DNA of 64,000 nucleotides from Dyella kyungheensis (GTDB lineage Bacteria; Pseudomonadota; Gammaproteobacteria; Xanthomonadales; Rhodanobacteraceae). Under the pieces are notes generated by a model. It was not told the origin of the DNA and did not search any database. It saw nothing but the letters and a program-made list of their open reading frames with translations. A program made the position numbers and the translations under genes. The stretch spans positions 310,001-374,000 of the forward strand of contig NZ_JADIKC010000005.1 in assembly GCF_016905005.1 (NCBI RefSeq). The letters run 5' to 3'. Of the stretch, positions 27,163 through 35,249 are shown piece by piece (position 1 is the first letter of the stretch; each line of letters begins with the position of its first letter).

Positions 27163-27262
27163 CGTCATTCCGGCGTAGGCCGGAATCCAGTAGCGAGGGT
27201 GCAAGGTCTTCGCGAAAACCCTGTACAGCGGCTACTGGATTCCGGCCTACGCCGGAATGACG
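27163..27262. repeat. REPIN-like element with 32-bp perfect terminal inverted repeats, copy 2
   Basis: The arms 27163-27194 and 27231-27262 are exact inverted copies of 32 bases, separated by 36 bases. Each arm itself contains a small palindrome (ATTCCGGC...GCCGGAAT). This is a cleaner copy of the element at 5221-5347. It lies between the ends of convergent ispA and hpnN and probably ends both transcripts. Mobilisation would depend on a transposase elsewhere. Confidence 0.85.
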
Positions 27263-27294
27263 AGCGAGAGAGGAACGCCCCGACATGGGTTGGT

Positions 27295-29907
27295 TCACGT
27301 ATTAGCAAGCGGCTCTTTGCACGTCCCAATCGAATAAAGCATTGCCGGCAAAAACGCGAAGGTGGAGAGCAGCACGGCAAGCAGGCTCAGCAGCAGCACC
27401 GTGCCCATGCTGGCCGTGCCCGGATGGCGCGCGATGGCCAGGCTGCCGAACGCCGTGCCGGTGGTGAGCGCGGAAAACAGGATGGCGCGCGCGGTGGGCG
27501 AGCCGAGGAACTGGTGCATGCCGTGTCGCCAGTTCATCACGAAATAGATGTTGAACGACACCCCCACACCCAGCAGCAGCGGCAGCGCAATGATGTTGGC
27601 GAAGTTGATGGAGATGCCGCACAGCCGCGCGAACAACGCGGTAAGCAGGGCCGACATCAGCAACGTGGCCAGCACCAGCCCTGCATCGCGCACGCGGCGC
27701 AACACCAGCATCAGCACGATGGCGATGGCGGTGATGGCATAGACGGCCGCTTCGCGGAACGCGATGAGGATGGTGTCGGCGGCCCGGATCGTGTCGACGG
27801 CGGAACCGGCGGCGTCCGGCGCGGCCTGCTGCACGACCTGCACGAAGTGGCGCAAGCCCGCCGTGCTCTGTGCCTGGACCGTCGGTGTCACCTGCACGCG
27901 CACGCGCCCATCGGCGGCGAACCAATCGCGTCTCACCTCGGGCGGCAGATTCTGCAGGGTGATGGCGGTAGCCGACAGCGAGTCGGCGAGCTGGTGCAGC
28001 GTATAGGGCAGGAACTGGGTCAGCGCCTGATTGGCGGTCGCCGCCTGTTGATCCGTGCCATGCGACAAGCCGGCCAGCGCGCGGCCGATCCGGCGCAGCG
28101 GCGAGTTGGCCGGCAGCTTGTCGGCCACGCTGGCAATTCCTTCGCTGGTGTCCTTGGCGGCGTCGCGTATCTGGGCATAGCTGGGTGGCGCGATCTTCTC
28201 GCCCGGATTGAGCACGGCGAACATCAGGTCGGACGCCTGCTGCAGCTGGTCGAGCTTGTCGGCTTGTCCGGTGGGGACGAAGTCGACGCCCGAAACCACC
28301 TGTGCCACTTCCGGCAGCTTGCCCAGGCGTTCGCTCAACGCCTTGGCGGTGGGCAGGTCCTTGACCAGAATGTCCATGGTGAATGGGTTGGTGTTGGGAT
28401 CTTCCATCAGCGACTTGAGCGTGCGCATCGCTTCGCTGTTTTCATTCTTGGTATGCAGCGGATTGGCGTCGAACGGAATGGTGATGGCACACCAGATGCC
28501 TACCGCGCCCAGCACGGCGAAAACGATCTGCACCGCCTTGCTGTGACGCGCCAGCCACGCATCCGCCGCGGCGCCGCCGGGCAACGCCACTTCCGCGTGC
28601 GGCGATCCCTTCGACAGAAGATGCAACAGCGCCGGCAGCACGGTGAGCGTGCACAGCAGCGCCAGCAACATGCCGACGCCCGCAATGATGCCGAGCTCCG
28701 CCACGCCGGTGAAATCCGTGGGCGCGAACGCGAGGAAGCCGCAGGCAGTGGCCAGGGCGGCAAGACCTACCTGGCTGACGACGCGGTTGGCGGTCTCGTG
28801 CAACGAGTCGTCGAAGGTGCGGTCGCTGTACTGGCGCGCGTGCAGGCGCACACCCAACTGGATGCCGAAATCCACCGCCAGGCCCACGAACAGCACGGCA
28901 AAGGCGACCGAGACCAGGTTGAGGCGTCCCACTGCGAACGCGGCAAAGCCCACCGTGTAAATCAGACCCACGATCAGCGTGATGATGACCGGCACGATCA
29001 GCCGCCAGGTGCCCAGGGCCAGCACCAGCCAGAACACCAGCAGCAGGCTGCTGCCGATGGCGATCGGGCCCGCGCGATCGGTCAGCGAGGCGAACTCCTC
29101 ATCCGCCAGCGGTACCGAGCCGGTGTAATTGACGTGTACGCGGCCGGACTTCACCTCGGGCAAGGTGTCGGCCAGCTTCAGCATGGCCTCGGTGGCCGCG
29201 GCTCCCGGTTCGAGCGCGGTGTGATCGAGCACGGGATGAATCAGGATGAATTCCTGGCCACCGTTGCTGTTCACCAGGTTGGGCGTCAGCAGCGCCTGCC
29301 AGGACAGCGGCGCGTTCTTGCCGGCCAGCGAATCCTCCATCGTTTGCGCCACATTGCCGAGCGCCGAGTCGTACGACGACAGGTCGTTGGCCATGCCGCG
29401 GCGCACGCCTTCCACCATCAGGTCGATGCCGTTGAACAAGCCCCGCGCGGACGGATCCTTGGCCAGCGGGCCGAGCAGCGGCTGCGCCTGCAGCATGCTG
29501 TCGAGCGTGCTTTGCAGCTCGTCCTGCGGCAGCAGCAACAATCCCTCGCGGTTGAAGAACGGACTGATGCCCGGTGTGGTCGATGAGTGGAAGTGCAGCG
29601 TGTCCGCCTGCAGCTTGGCGTTCAATGCCTCCGCCGCGATGCGCGCTTCCTCCGGCGTGGGCGCGCGCACCACGGCGGTGAGGGTGTCGCTGAACTGCGG
29701 GAACTGTCGCGCGAAGGCCTGGCTCTGTTGCCGCCAGGCGAGTTTCTCGGAGAACAGATGGTCCGCATCGGTGTCGATGCTCAGCTTGCTGGATGCTCCC
29801 CACAGGCTCAGTACCACCAGCAGCAGCGCCAGCGACAGCACCATGAGGTAGTGACGACCGCTGCGGTCGACCAGCCAGACCAGGCCTTTATGGATCGCTC
29901 TGAACAC
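27295..29907 (-). CDS. hpnN: Hopanoid transporter HpnN (RND superfamily)
   Basis: An 870-residue RND/MMPL-type inner-membrane exporter that carries hopanoids toward the outer membrane in the best-studied case, Rhodopseudomonas. It has twelve predicted helices in two halves, with paired periplasmic loops. The first helix is at about residues 19-38 (YLMVLSLALLLVVLSLWGA), and conserved SIDTDADHLFSEKLAW follows it. Internal blocks such as FVGLAVDFGIQLGVRLHARQYS match helix 4 of the family. The start is GTG at 29907, with GGAGG about 9 bases upstream. It is the last gene of the minus-strand run sqs-shc-hpnG-hpnN and converges on ispA. Confidence 0.9.
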   Translation of the reverse strand: MFRAIHKGLVWLVDRSGRHYLMVLSLALLLVVLSLWGASSKLSIDTDADHLFSEKLAWRQQSQAFARQFPQFSDTLTAVVRAPTPEEARIAAEALNAKLQADTLHFHSSTTPGISPFFNREGLLLLPQDELQSTLDSMLQAQPLLGPLAKDPSARGLFNGIDLMVEGVRRGMANDLSSYDSALGNVAQTMEDSLAGKNAPLSWQALLTPNLVNSNGGQEFILIHPVLDHTALEPGAAATEAMLKLADTLPEVKSGRVHVNYTGSVPLADEEFASLTDRAGPIAIGSSLLLVFWLVLALGTWRLIVPVIITLIVGLIYTVGFAAFAVGRLNLVSVAFAVLFVGLAVDFGIQLGVRLHARQYSDRTFDDSLHETANRVVSQVGLAALATACGFLAFAPTDFTGVAELGIIAGVGMLLALLCTLTVLPALLHLLSKGSPHAEVALPGGAAADAWLARHSKAVQIVFAVLGAVGIWCAITIPFDANPLHTKNENSEAMRTLKSLMEDPNTNPFTMDILVKDLPTAKALSERLGKLPEVAQVVSGVDFVPTGQADKLDQLQQASDLMFAVLNPGEKIAPPSYAQIRDAAKDTSEGIASVADKLPANSPLRRIGRALAGLSHGTDQQAATANQALTQFLPYTLHQLADSLSATAITLQNLPPEVRRDWFAADGRVRVQVTPTVQAQSTAGLRHFVQVVQQAAPDAAGSAVDTIRAADTILIAFREAAVYAITAIAIVLMLVLRRVRDAGLVLATLLMSALLTALFARLCGISINFANIIALPLLLGVGVSFNIYFVMNWRHGMHQFLGSPTARAILFSALTTGTAFGSLAIARHPGTASMGTVLLLSLLAVLLSTFAFLPAMLYSIGTCKEPLANT

Positions 29908-29982
29908 GCCGTCGGGCCTCCAGGCTTCGATGCCGCCGGCGCTCCGTCGAGGCCAGGCCTGGCATCCGAGTACAAGGTGAGA

Positions 29983-30720
29983 TTAGCAGGGCTGTCGTGC
30001 TGCGCGCGCCAAATCGGTGCCGGCTACTTTGGCCGCCGTACGCAGGGCACCCGTGGCCTTGTGCATGCGCGCAGCCAGGCCGGGCAGGTGTGCAAGCAAG
30101 CCGGGATGCCGCAACACGCTGAGGATCAGGCGACCCGCGCGCGGCCGGCCCCAGGCATCGATGCTGGTTTGCAGTTCGACCGGTACGTTGTCCGTGCGCT
30201 CGTCGACGATGGCGCGCAGCACGATGAACGGTATGCGGTATTCGCCCGCCACCGCGGCAATCGCTGCGCTCTCCATATCGACGGCCAGGGCCTGATGGCG
30301 TTCGCGCATCGCGCCTTTTTCAGCGACGCTGAGTAACGGCGCGAGCAGGCTCAGCAAAGTGCCTTCATGGACGATTGGAAGACTCGTTGTACCCAGGCTT
30401 CGGATAAGCGCGGCGCGCCACGAGGCATCGGGCTGGTAATCATGGCTGCGCTCGTCGAGTACGCAGGACGGGCAGAACAAAGTGCCGCTGCGCAGGCCGG
30501 GCGCCAGGCCGCCAGCCACGCCGAAGGACACCAATGCCGTTGCGCCTGCATCGATCAGTGCAAGCGCGCCGTCTCGCGCTGCTTGCTGGCCCATGCCGGA
30601 AAGCCAGAGCACGCCGCCTTGTTCGAGCGGCAACGCCGTGCGCACGCGCAGCGACCGGCGCGTCAGCGCCCGCGCTTCCGAGGCAAGCGCGGTGACGAAG
30701 CCCACGCTGCCCGGCGTCAC
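29983..30720 (-). CDS. hpnG: Hopanoid phosphorylase/nucleosidase HpnG
   Basis: A 245-residue member of the purine nucleoside phosphorylase fold. In hopanoid producers HpnG removes adenine from adenosylhopane to give ribosylhopane on the path to bacteriohopanetetrol. The N-terminal GFVTALASEARAL, the substrate loop VSFGVAGGLAPGL and AVDMESAAIAAVA (the purine-site aspartate and glutamate) support this. GTG 30720 overlaps the shc stop (GTGA), which would couple translation; an ATG at 30771 inside shc would add 17 residues and is the alternative. HpnH is encoded at 42151. Confidence 0.87.
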   Translation of the reverse strand: MTPGSVGFVTALASEARALTRRSLRVRTALPLEQGGVLWLSGMGQQAARDGALALIDAGATALVSFGVAGGLAPGLRSGTLFCPSCVLDERSHDYQPDASWRAALIRSLGTTSLPIVHEGTLLSLLAPLLSVAEKGAMRERHQALAVDMESAAIAAVAGEYRIPFIVLRAIVDERTDNVPVELQTSIDAWGRPRAGRLILSVLRHPGLLAHLPGLAARMHKATGALRTAAKVAGTDLARAARQPC

Positions 30721-32717
30721 CTCGTCGGCGACGAGTTCGCAAGCAGCTGGCGATAGCGGCTGAGTGCCCATAGCGGAAAATATGCCGTGTAGCCGTGATA
30801 TTTCAGGAAGAACACACGCGGGAATCCCGGTGCGTTGAAGCTGGGGTGATACCAGAGATCCGCTTCGGTTTCGCCCGCGGCCTGCTGATGATCGAGCAGC
30901 CAGCGCACGCCGCGATGCGCCGCTTCGGACGAGTGCTCGCCCGCGGCACACAGGCCGAGCACGGCCCATGCCGTGCTGTGCGGGGTGCTCACGCCGTCGT
31001 TGGTGCCGCGCAAGGCAGGGTCGAAATAGGTGTCGTTGGTTTCGCCCCAGCCACCGTCGGCATGCTGTCGGGAGAACAGCCAGTCGACGGAGGCGCGTAT
31101 CCACGGCTGGCGCATGTCCTGGCCGGCCAGTGCGAGTCCTCCGAGCACCGACCAGGTGCCGTAGATGTAGTTGGTACCCCAGCGACCCCAGTACGAACCA
31201 TCCGGCAATCGCGCGCTGCGCAGATAGGCGATGCAGCGTTCGATCGCGGGCTGGTCCTGCGGACGCCCGAGCAGGCCGAGAAACGCCAGCACGCGGCCCG
31301 ACACGTCTTCCGTCGGCGGATCGAGCATCGCGCCATGATCGGCGAAGGGAATCTCGTTGATGTGATAGTGCGTGTTGTTGCGATCGAACGAGGCGAATCC
31401 GCCGTTGTCCGACTGCATGCCGACCAGCCAGTCCGCAGCGCGTTCGATGCGCTCGCGATGGACGCCCTCACGCGGCGTGCCACGCACGGCCACGTGCAGC
31501 AGTGCGGCCACGACGGCGGTGTCGTCCAGATCCGGGTAATACGCATTGGCGTACTGGAACGCCCAGCCGCCGGGCGGCAGCCCCGGCGCCTGCACCGACC
31601 AGTCGCCCTTGCATTGCAGTTCCTGCAGCGGCGCGAGCCATTCCAGCGCCCGCGTCACCACGGCTTGCGTGTCCTCATCGGCCGAGGTGCGCAACAGCGC
31701 CATGGCGGCCCAGCCGGTGTCCCACACCGGCGACACGCAGGGCTGGCAATAAGCCGTGCCGTCGTCGCGGTGCACGATCAGCTTCTGCAGCGAGCGCAGG
31801 CAGGTGGCGCGGACCGGGTGATCCTTGGCGTAGCCGAGCAGGTCCATCGCCTCCAGCGCGTTCACCATCGGCGGAAAGATCGCGCCCAGACCGTCCTCGC
31901 CGTTTAGCCGCGGCAGAAACCATTGCTCGGCTTTGCGGATGGCCTTGCGGCGCAGCGACGAGGGCATCAGCGGATCGCAGGCGCGACCCAGCTTGTCGAG
32001 CAGCAGGAACAGCTTGCTGACGAAGGTGGTGGTGGCGAAGTACTGCCGTTCCTGCTCCGGCGGCGTCACGAACAATTCGGCGATGCCGACCTGGCGAGGA
32101 TTCTTTGCCTTTGCCTTCATCGTGCAGAGGATGAACAGCGGCACCATCGTGCTGCGTGCCCAGTACGACACCTTCTCGAGGTGGAACGGCATCCAGCGCG
32201 GAAACAGCATGATCTCGACGGGCACGTACGGCGCGGCGCGCCACGGCACCTGGCCGAACATCGCCAGCAGGATGCGGGTGAACACATTGCTCTTCGCCGC
32301 GCCGCCCTTGGCCAGGATGGCATCGCGGGCACGGCGCATATGCGGCGCGTCGGGTGCATCGCCGGCCGCCTTCAGCGCGTAGTAGGCCTTCACGGTGCAG
32401 GACAGGTCGAGCGCACCGTCGTGGTACAGCGGCCAGCCGCCATGCGTGTCCAGGCGTTGCTTGAGGCGGATGTAGCGGGCCAGCTTTTCCTGCAGTACCT
32501 CGTCGATCTCGTCGATGAAGTGCATCATCAGTATGTATTCGGACGAGATCGTGCAGTCTGTTTCAAATTCGAAACACCAGTGGCCATCCGTTCGCTGGCG
32601 CGCGATCAGTGCCTGGCGCGCGCGGTCGATGGCCCGGTCGATGCGACTGGCATCGTGGAGCGGTTGACGCATGAAGGGCGGGGCGGAGTCGACGACGGTA
32701 GCAGAGGAATCCGTCAT
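30717..32717 (-). CDS. shc: Squalene-hopene cyclase
   Basis: A 666-residue class II terpene cyclase (also called HpnF) that folds squalene into hopene or hopanol in a monotopic membrane position. The acid motif is D396-L-D-D-T-A401 in YYPDLDDTAVV. QW-type repeats are visible, such as the GGWPLYHDGALDLSC, GGFASFDRNN, GSYWGRWGTNYIYGTW and GGWGETND regions, each stabilising the (alpha/alpha) barrels. The hydrophobic channel region includes LFPRWMPFHLEKVSYWAR. ATG 32717 overlaps the squalene synthase stop (ATGA). Length is as expected (about 630-670). Confidence 0.96.
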   Translation of the reverse strand: MTDSSATVVDSAPPFMRQPLHDASRIDRAIDRARQALIARQRTDGHWCFEFETDCTISSEYILMMHFIDEIDEVLQEKLARYIRLKQRLDTHGGWPLYHDGALDLSCTVKAYYALKAAGDAPDAPHMRRARDAILAKGGAAKSNVFTRILLAMFGQVPWRAAPYVPVEIMLFPRWMPFHLEKVSYWARSTMVPLFILCTMKAKAKNPRQVGIAELFVTPPEQERQYFATTTFVSKLFLLLDKLGRACDPLMPSSLRRKAIRKAEQWFLPRLNGEDGLGAIFPPMVNALEAMDLLGYAKDHPVRATCLRSLQKLIVHRDDGTAYCQPCVSPVWDTGWAAMALLRTSADEDTQAVVTRALEWLAPLQELQCKGDWSVQAPGLPPGGWAFQYANAYYPDLDDTAVVAALLHVAVRGTPREGVHRERIERAADWLVGMQSDNGGFASFDRNNTHYHINEIPFADHGAMLDPPTEDVSGRVLAFLGLLGRPQDQPAIERCIAYLRSARLPDGSYWGRWGTNYIYGTWSVLGGLALAGQDMRQPWIRASVDWLFSRQHADGGWGETNDTYFDPALRGTNDGVSTPHSTAWAVLGLCAAGEHSSEAAHRGVRWLLDHQQAAGETEADLWYHPSFNAPGFPRVFFLKYHGYTAYFPLWALSRYRQLLANSSPTR

Positions 32718-33844
32718 AGCGATCGCGCGTTTTTCAACGGCGATGCCCTCCGCCATGGCCACGCAGGGGTGGGCTGCGCGACATCCCATTCCGGCGCCAG
32801 CGGCGTGAGCGGCAACTTGCGCGCCGCCGCGCCGAACAGGAAACGCACGGCAGGATCGTACTTGTCGGTGAGGCGGGTCAGGCCGATGGTCTGTGCCACG
32901 GCCGCACGCGACACCTTCACCTGGGTGCCCGAGGAGAAGTCGAGCCGGTCCTGCAGATTGCGCAGCGTGAGCACGGCCAGGCCGATGCTCCACAGGCAGA
33001 AGCGACGGAAACCCGCGTGCCTGGCAGGGACGATCAAGGTGTATTCCACCGCACGGCAGAGGTGCGAATGGGCGATGCCGATCAGTTCGATCATCGCGTC
33101 CGCATAGTGCGCATCCTGCTGGCCGGCGCTGAGGTCCCGCAGCTCCACGCCGTAGCGTGCGAAGATATCGTGCGGCAACCAGCACACGCCGTGGCTGCGA
33201 TCCTCCCACTGGTCCTTGAGGATGTTGGTCATCTGCAGGCCCTGGCCAAACGAAATGGCCAGGCGCATCAGCGTACGCGTCTGCGGCGTGAGTTCGGGTT
33301 CGAAATCGACCAGCAGCTTGGTGAGCATTTCGCCGACCACGCCGGCGACGTGATAGCAGTAGCGATCCAGGTCGCGCAGCGTGTCCAGGCCTTGCAGGCC
33401 GACCACGCGCTGGAAATCGTGCATGCCCTCGGACATCACGCGCAGGCATTGCACGATGGCTTCGTGCTGGGTGGGGTTGAAGGTGCCGGTGATCTCCAGC
33501 ACCAATGGCAAGCGCGACAGCAGCTCGCGTTCGCTTTCCGAGGTGGCCTCCGAGAGGCGCGGCGCGACCTGGGCGGCGAACTCGCGCGCATCGATGCGTC
33601 CGGTCACGGCGTCGACGAAAGCGTTCTCGTAACGGCCTTTTTCGTCCGCGCTGAAGGCGGGTTCATCCTCGATGGTGTCCGCGATGCGGCAGAGCAGATA
33701 GGCATTGGCGACGACGTCGCGCAGCGCCGGTGGCAGCTGCGGAATCGTCAGGGCGAACGTGCGTGACACTTTCGGAAGAATCGCTTCCTGGTAAGCGCTG
33801 GCGTTGCTGGGGGCGATCGCAGCCGCTTGCTTTGCGTCGAACAT
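32714..33844 (-). CDS. sqs: Squalene synthase family protein
   Basis: A 376-residue head-to-head prenyl synthase. It has the first aspartate motif DTIED (56-60) and the second, DQWED (211-215), in the segment FGQGLQMTNILKD. These are the diphosphate-binding sites of squalene/phytoene synthases. The length and the second motif resemble the single-enzyme squalene synthase of eukaryotes and Methylococcus rather than the shorter HpnC and HpnD, which need HpnE. No hpnC, hpnD or hpnE lies in the window, so this gene probably makes squalene in two steps with NADPH. It is the first gene of sqs-shc-hpnG-hpnN, each stop overlapping or close to the next start. Confidence 0.85.
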   Translation of the reverse strand: MFDAKQAAAIAPSNASAYQEAILPKVSRTFALTIPQLPPALRDVVANAYLLCRIADTIEDEPAFSADEKGRYENAFVDAVTGRIDAREFAAQVAPRLSEATSESERELLSRLPLVLEITGTFNPTQHEAIVQCLRVMSEGMHDFQRVVGLQGLDTLRDLDRYCYHVAGVVGEMLTKLLVDFEPELTPQTRTLMRLAISFGQGLQMTNILKDQWEDRSHGVCWLPHDIFARYGVELRDLSAGQQDAHYADAMIELIGIAHSHLCRAVEYTLIVPARHAGFRRFCLWSIGLAVLTLRNLQDRLDFSSGTQVKVSRAAVAQTIGLTRLTDKYDPAVRFLFGAAARKLPLTPLAPEWDVAQPTPAWPWRRASPLKNARSL

Positions 33845-34180
33845 GGGCGTGCCTCGGCGTTCTTATGTATTCACATACAGAGAGAAACCAGCGACACAGG
33901 CATGGTATCACCCCGCACATGGGAGACCCGGCCATATCACCAAAGCGAATGTCATCGATTCGTAGAGACGCTACCGGTCCGCCGCGAAAGCCGCCGCAAC
34001 GCACGCCTGTCACAGGCACTGGTACGGTCCGTGGCGAAACGGCTACGGTGGCGTCACGCGCCGCTTTGCGCGTCGTGTATACATAATGAAACTCAACTCT
34101 TCCCGCGAGTTCAGGAACGACAGCCTTATGTGTCCAGGATGCATGCTGGCGATAGGTGGGCACAGCTTGGCAGGGCCGCC
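33845..34180. promoter_or_regulatory. Divergent hopanoid promoter region
   Basis: This 336-base gap separates sqs (minus) from hpnA (plus) and must drive both arms of the hopanoid cluster. A shared 12-base motif, GTGWATACATAA, is present once per direction: 33864-33875 on the minus strand and 34075-34086 on the plus strand, differing at one base. It lies 20 bases upstream of sqs. Around the minus copy is an inverted TGTAT/ATACA (33867-33880); in the plus copy the same half-sites abut as TGTATACA. No other coding sequence is apparent. Confidence 0.55.
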
Positions 34181-35158
34181 GTGAGGTCGCTGGTCACCGG
34201 CGCAACGGGGTTCGTGGGATCGGCCGTGGTGCGGCGGTTGCTGCGCGAGGATCACCACGTGCGCGCACTGGTTCGTGCGGGTGCCGACCGGCGCAACCTG
34301 CAAGGCCTGGAAGTGGAGGTGGTCGAAGGCGACCTCACCGACGCCGCCTCGCTGGCAAGGATTTGCGACGGTTGCGATGCGCTGTTCCACCTGGCCGCCG
34401 ATTACCGCCTGTGGGCACCGCGGCCGCAGGAGCTGTATCAGACCAATGTCGAAGGCACGCGTGCCTTGCTCGACGCCGCGCAGCGCGCCGGGGTGCCACG
34501 GGTGGTCTATACCAGCAGCGTGGCGACGCTGGGCATTCCGAAAGATGGCACGCCGGGCACGGAAACCACACCGGTGTCGCTGGGCGACATGGTCGGCCAC
34601 TACAAGCGCTCGAAGTTTCTTGCCGAACAGGTGGCAGCCGGTTTTGCGGCGCAGGGCGTGCCGGTGGTGATCGTCAATCCCTCGACGCCGATCGGACCGC
34701 GCGACATCAAGCCCACGCCGACCGGGCGGTTGGTGCGCGATGCGATGGCGGGCCGCATGCCGGCCTATGTCGACACGGGTCTCAACGTGGTGCACGTGGA
34801 CGATGTGGCGGACGGGCACTGGCTGGCGTTCAAGCATGGCGTGGTGGGCGAGCGTTACATCCTCGGCGGCGCCGACCTGAGCCTGCGCGAGTTGTTGTTC
34901 GAGATTGCCGACATCGTGGGCCGCCCGCCGCCGCGCTGGCGCCTGCCGCACGGCGCGGTGATGCCGGTGGCCTACGTGGCCGAGGCATGGGCACGGCTGA
35001 GCGGCCGGCCGCCGATCGCCACGGTGGAAGAGGTGCGCATGTCGCGCAAGCGGATGTTCTTCAGCAGCGCCAAGGCGGAGCGGGAACTTGGTTACGCGGC
35101 GGGGCCGGTGCGGCTTGCGCTGGAAGATGCGGTCGCCTGGTTCAGTCTGCACCGCTGA
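34181..35158 (+). CDS. hpnA: Hopanoid-associated sugar epimerase/reductase HpnA
   Basis: A 325-residue extended SDR with the NAD(P) motif TGATGFVG (6-13) and the active-site Tyr/Lys in VGHYKRSKFLAE. It continues with VVIVNPSTPIGPRDIKPTPTG, highly typical of HpnA. HpnA is always encoded near shc but its reaction is not established; a role in sugar-type head groups is proposed. GTG 34181 begins at the family start (RSLVTGATG); an ATG at 34139 would add 14 residues. The gene is divergent from sqs and faces a ferritin-like gene across a REP repeat. Confidence 0.9.
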   Translation: MRSLVTGATGFVGSAVVRRLLREDHHVRALVRAGADRRNLQGLEVEVVEGDLTDAASLARICDGCDALFHLAADYRLWAPRPQELYQTNVEGTRALLDAAQRAGVPRVVYTSSVATLGIPKDGTPGTETTPVSLGDMVGHYKRSKFLAEQVAAGFAAQGVPVVIVNPSTPIGPRDIKPTPTGRLVRDAMAGRMPAYVDTGLNVVHVDDVADGHWLAFKHGVVGERYILGGADLSLRELLFEIADIVGRPPPRWRLPHGAVMPVAYVAEAWARLSGRPPIATVEEVRMSRKRMFFSSAKAERELGYAAGPVRLALEDAVAWFSLHR

Positions 35159-35170
35159 GTTGTCGGCAAC

Positions 35171-35241
35171 CTTGTGCGCGACCGCAGAGTGTCGGTGCTA
35201 TCACTTCGTCGGCTTGTCGCGCACAAGTGCGCTCCCACAGG
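35171..35241. repeat. REP-type inverted pair between hpnA and the ferritin-like gene
   Basis: Arms CTTGTGCGCGAC (35171-35182) and its exact complement (35216-35227) are separated by 33 bases. The right arm continues into GTGCGCTCCCAC and itself folds (GCGCAC-AA-GTGCGC). The consensus, read in the other direction as GTGGGAGCGCAC..., is a common REP sequence of Pseudomonas and Xanthomonadales. It probably ends both convergent transcripts. Confidence 0.75.
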
Positions 35242-35249
35242 AGATCTTT

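Noticed and set aside
27199-29586. Long open frame opposite hpnN
   Set aside because: It lies wholly antisense to hpnN, and its translation is glutamine-, arginine- and histidine-rich low complexity, as typical of GC-rich shadow frames.
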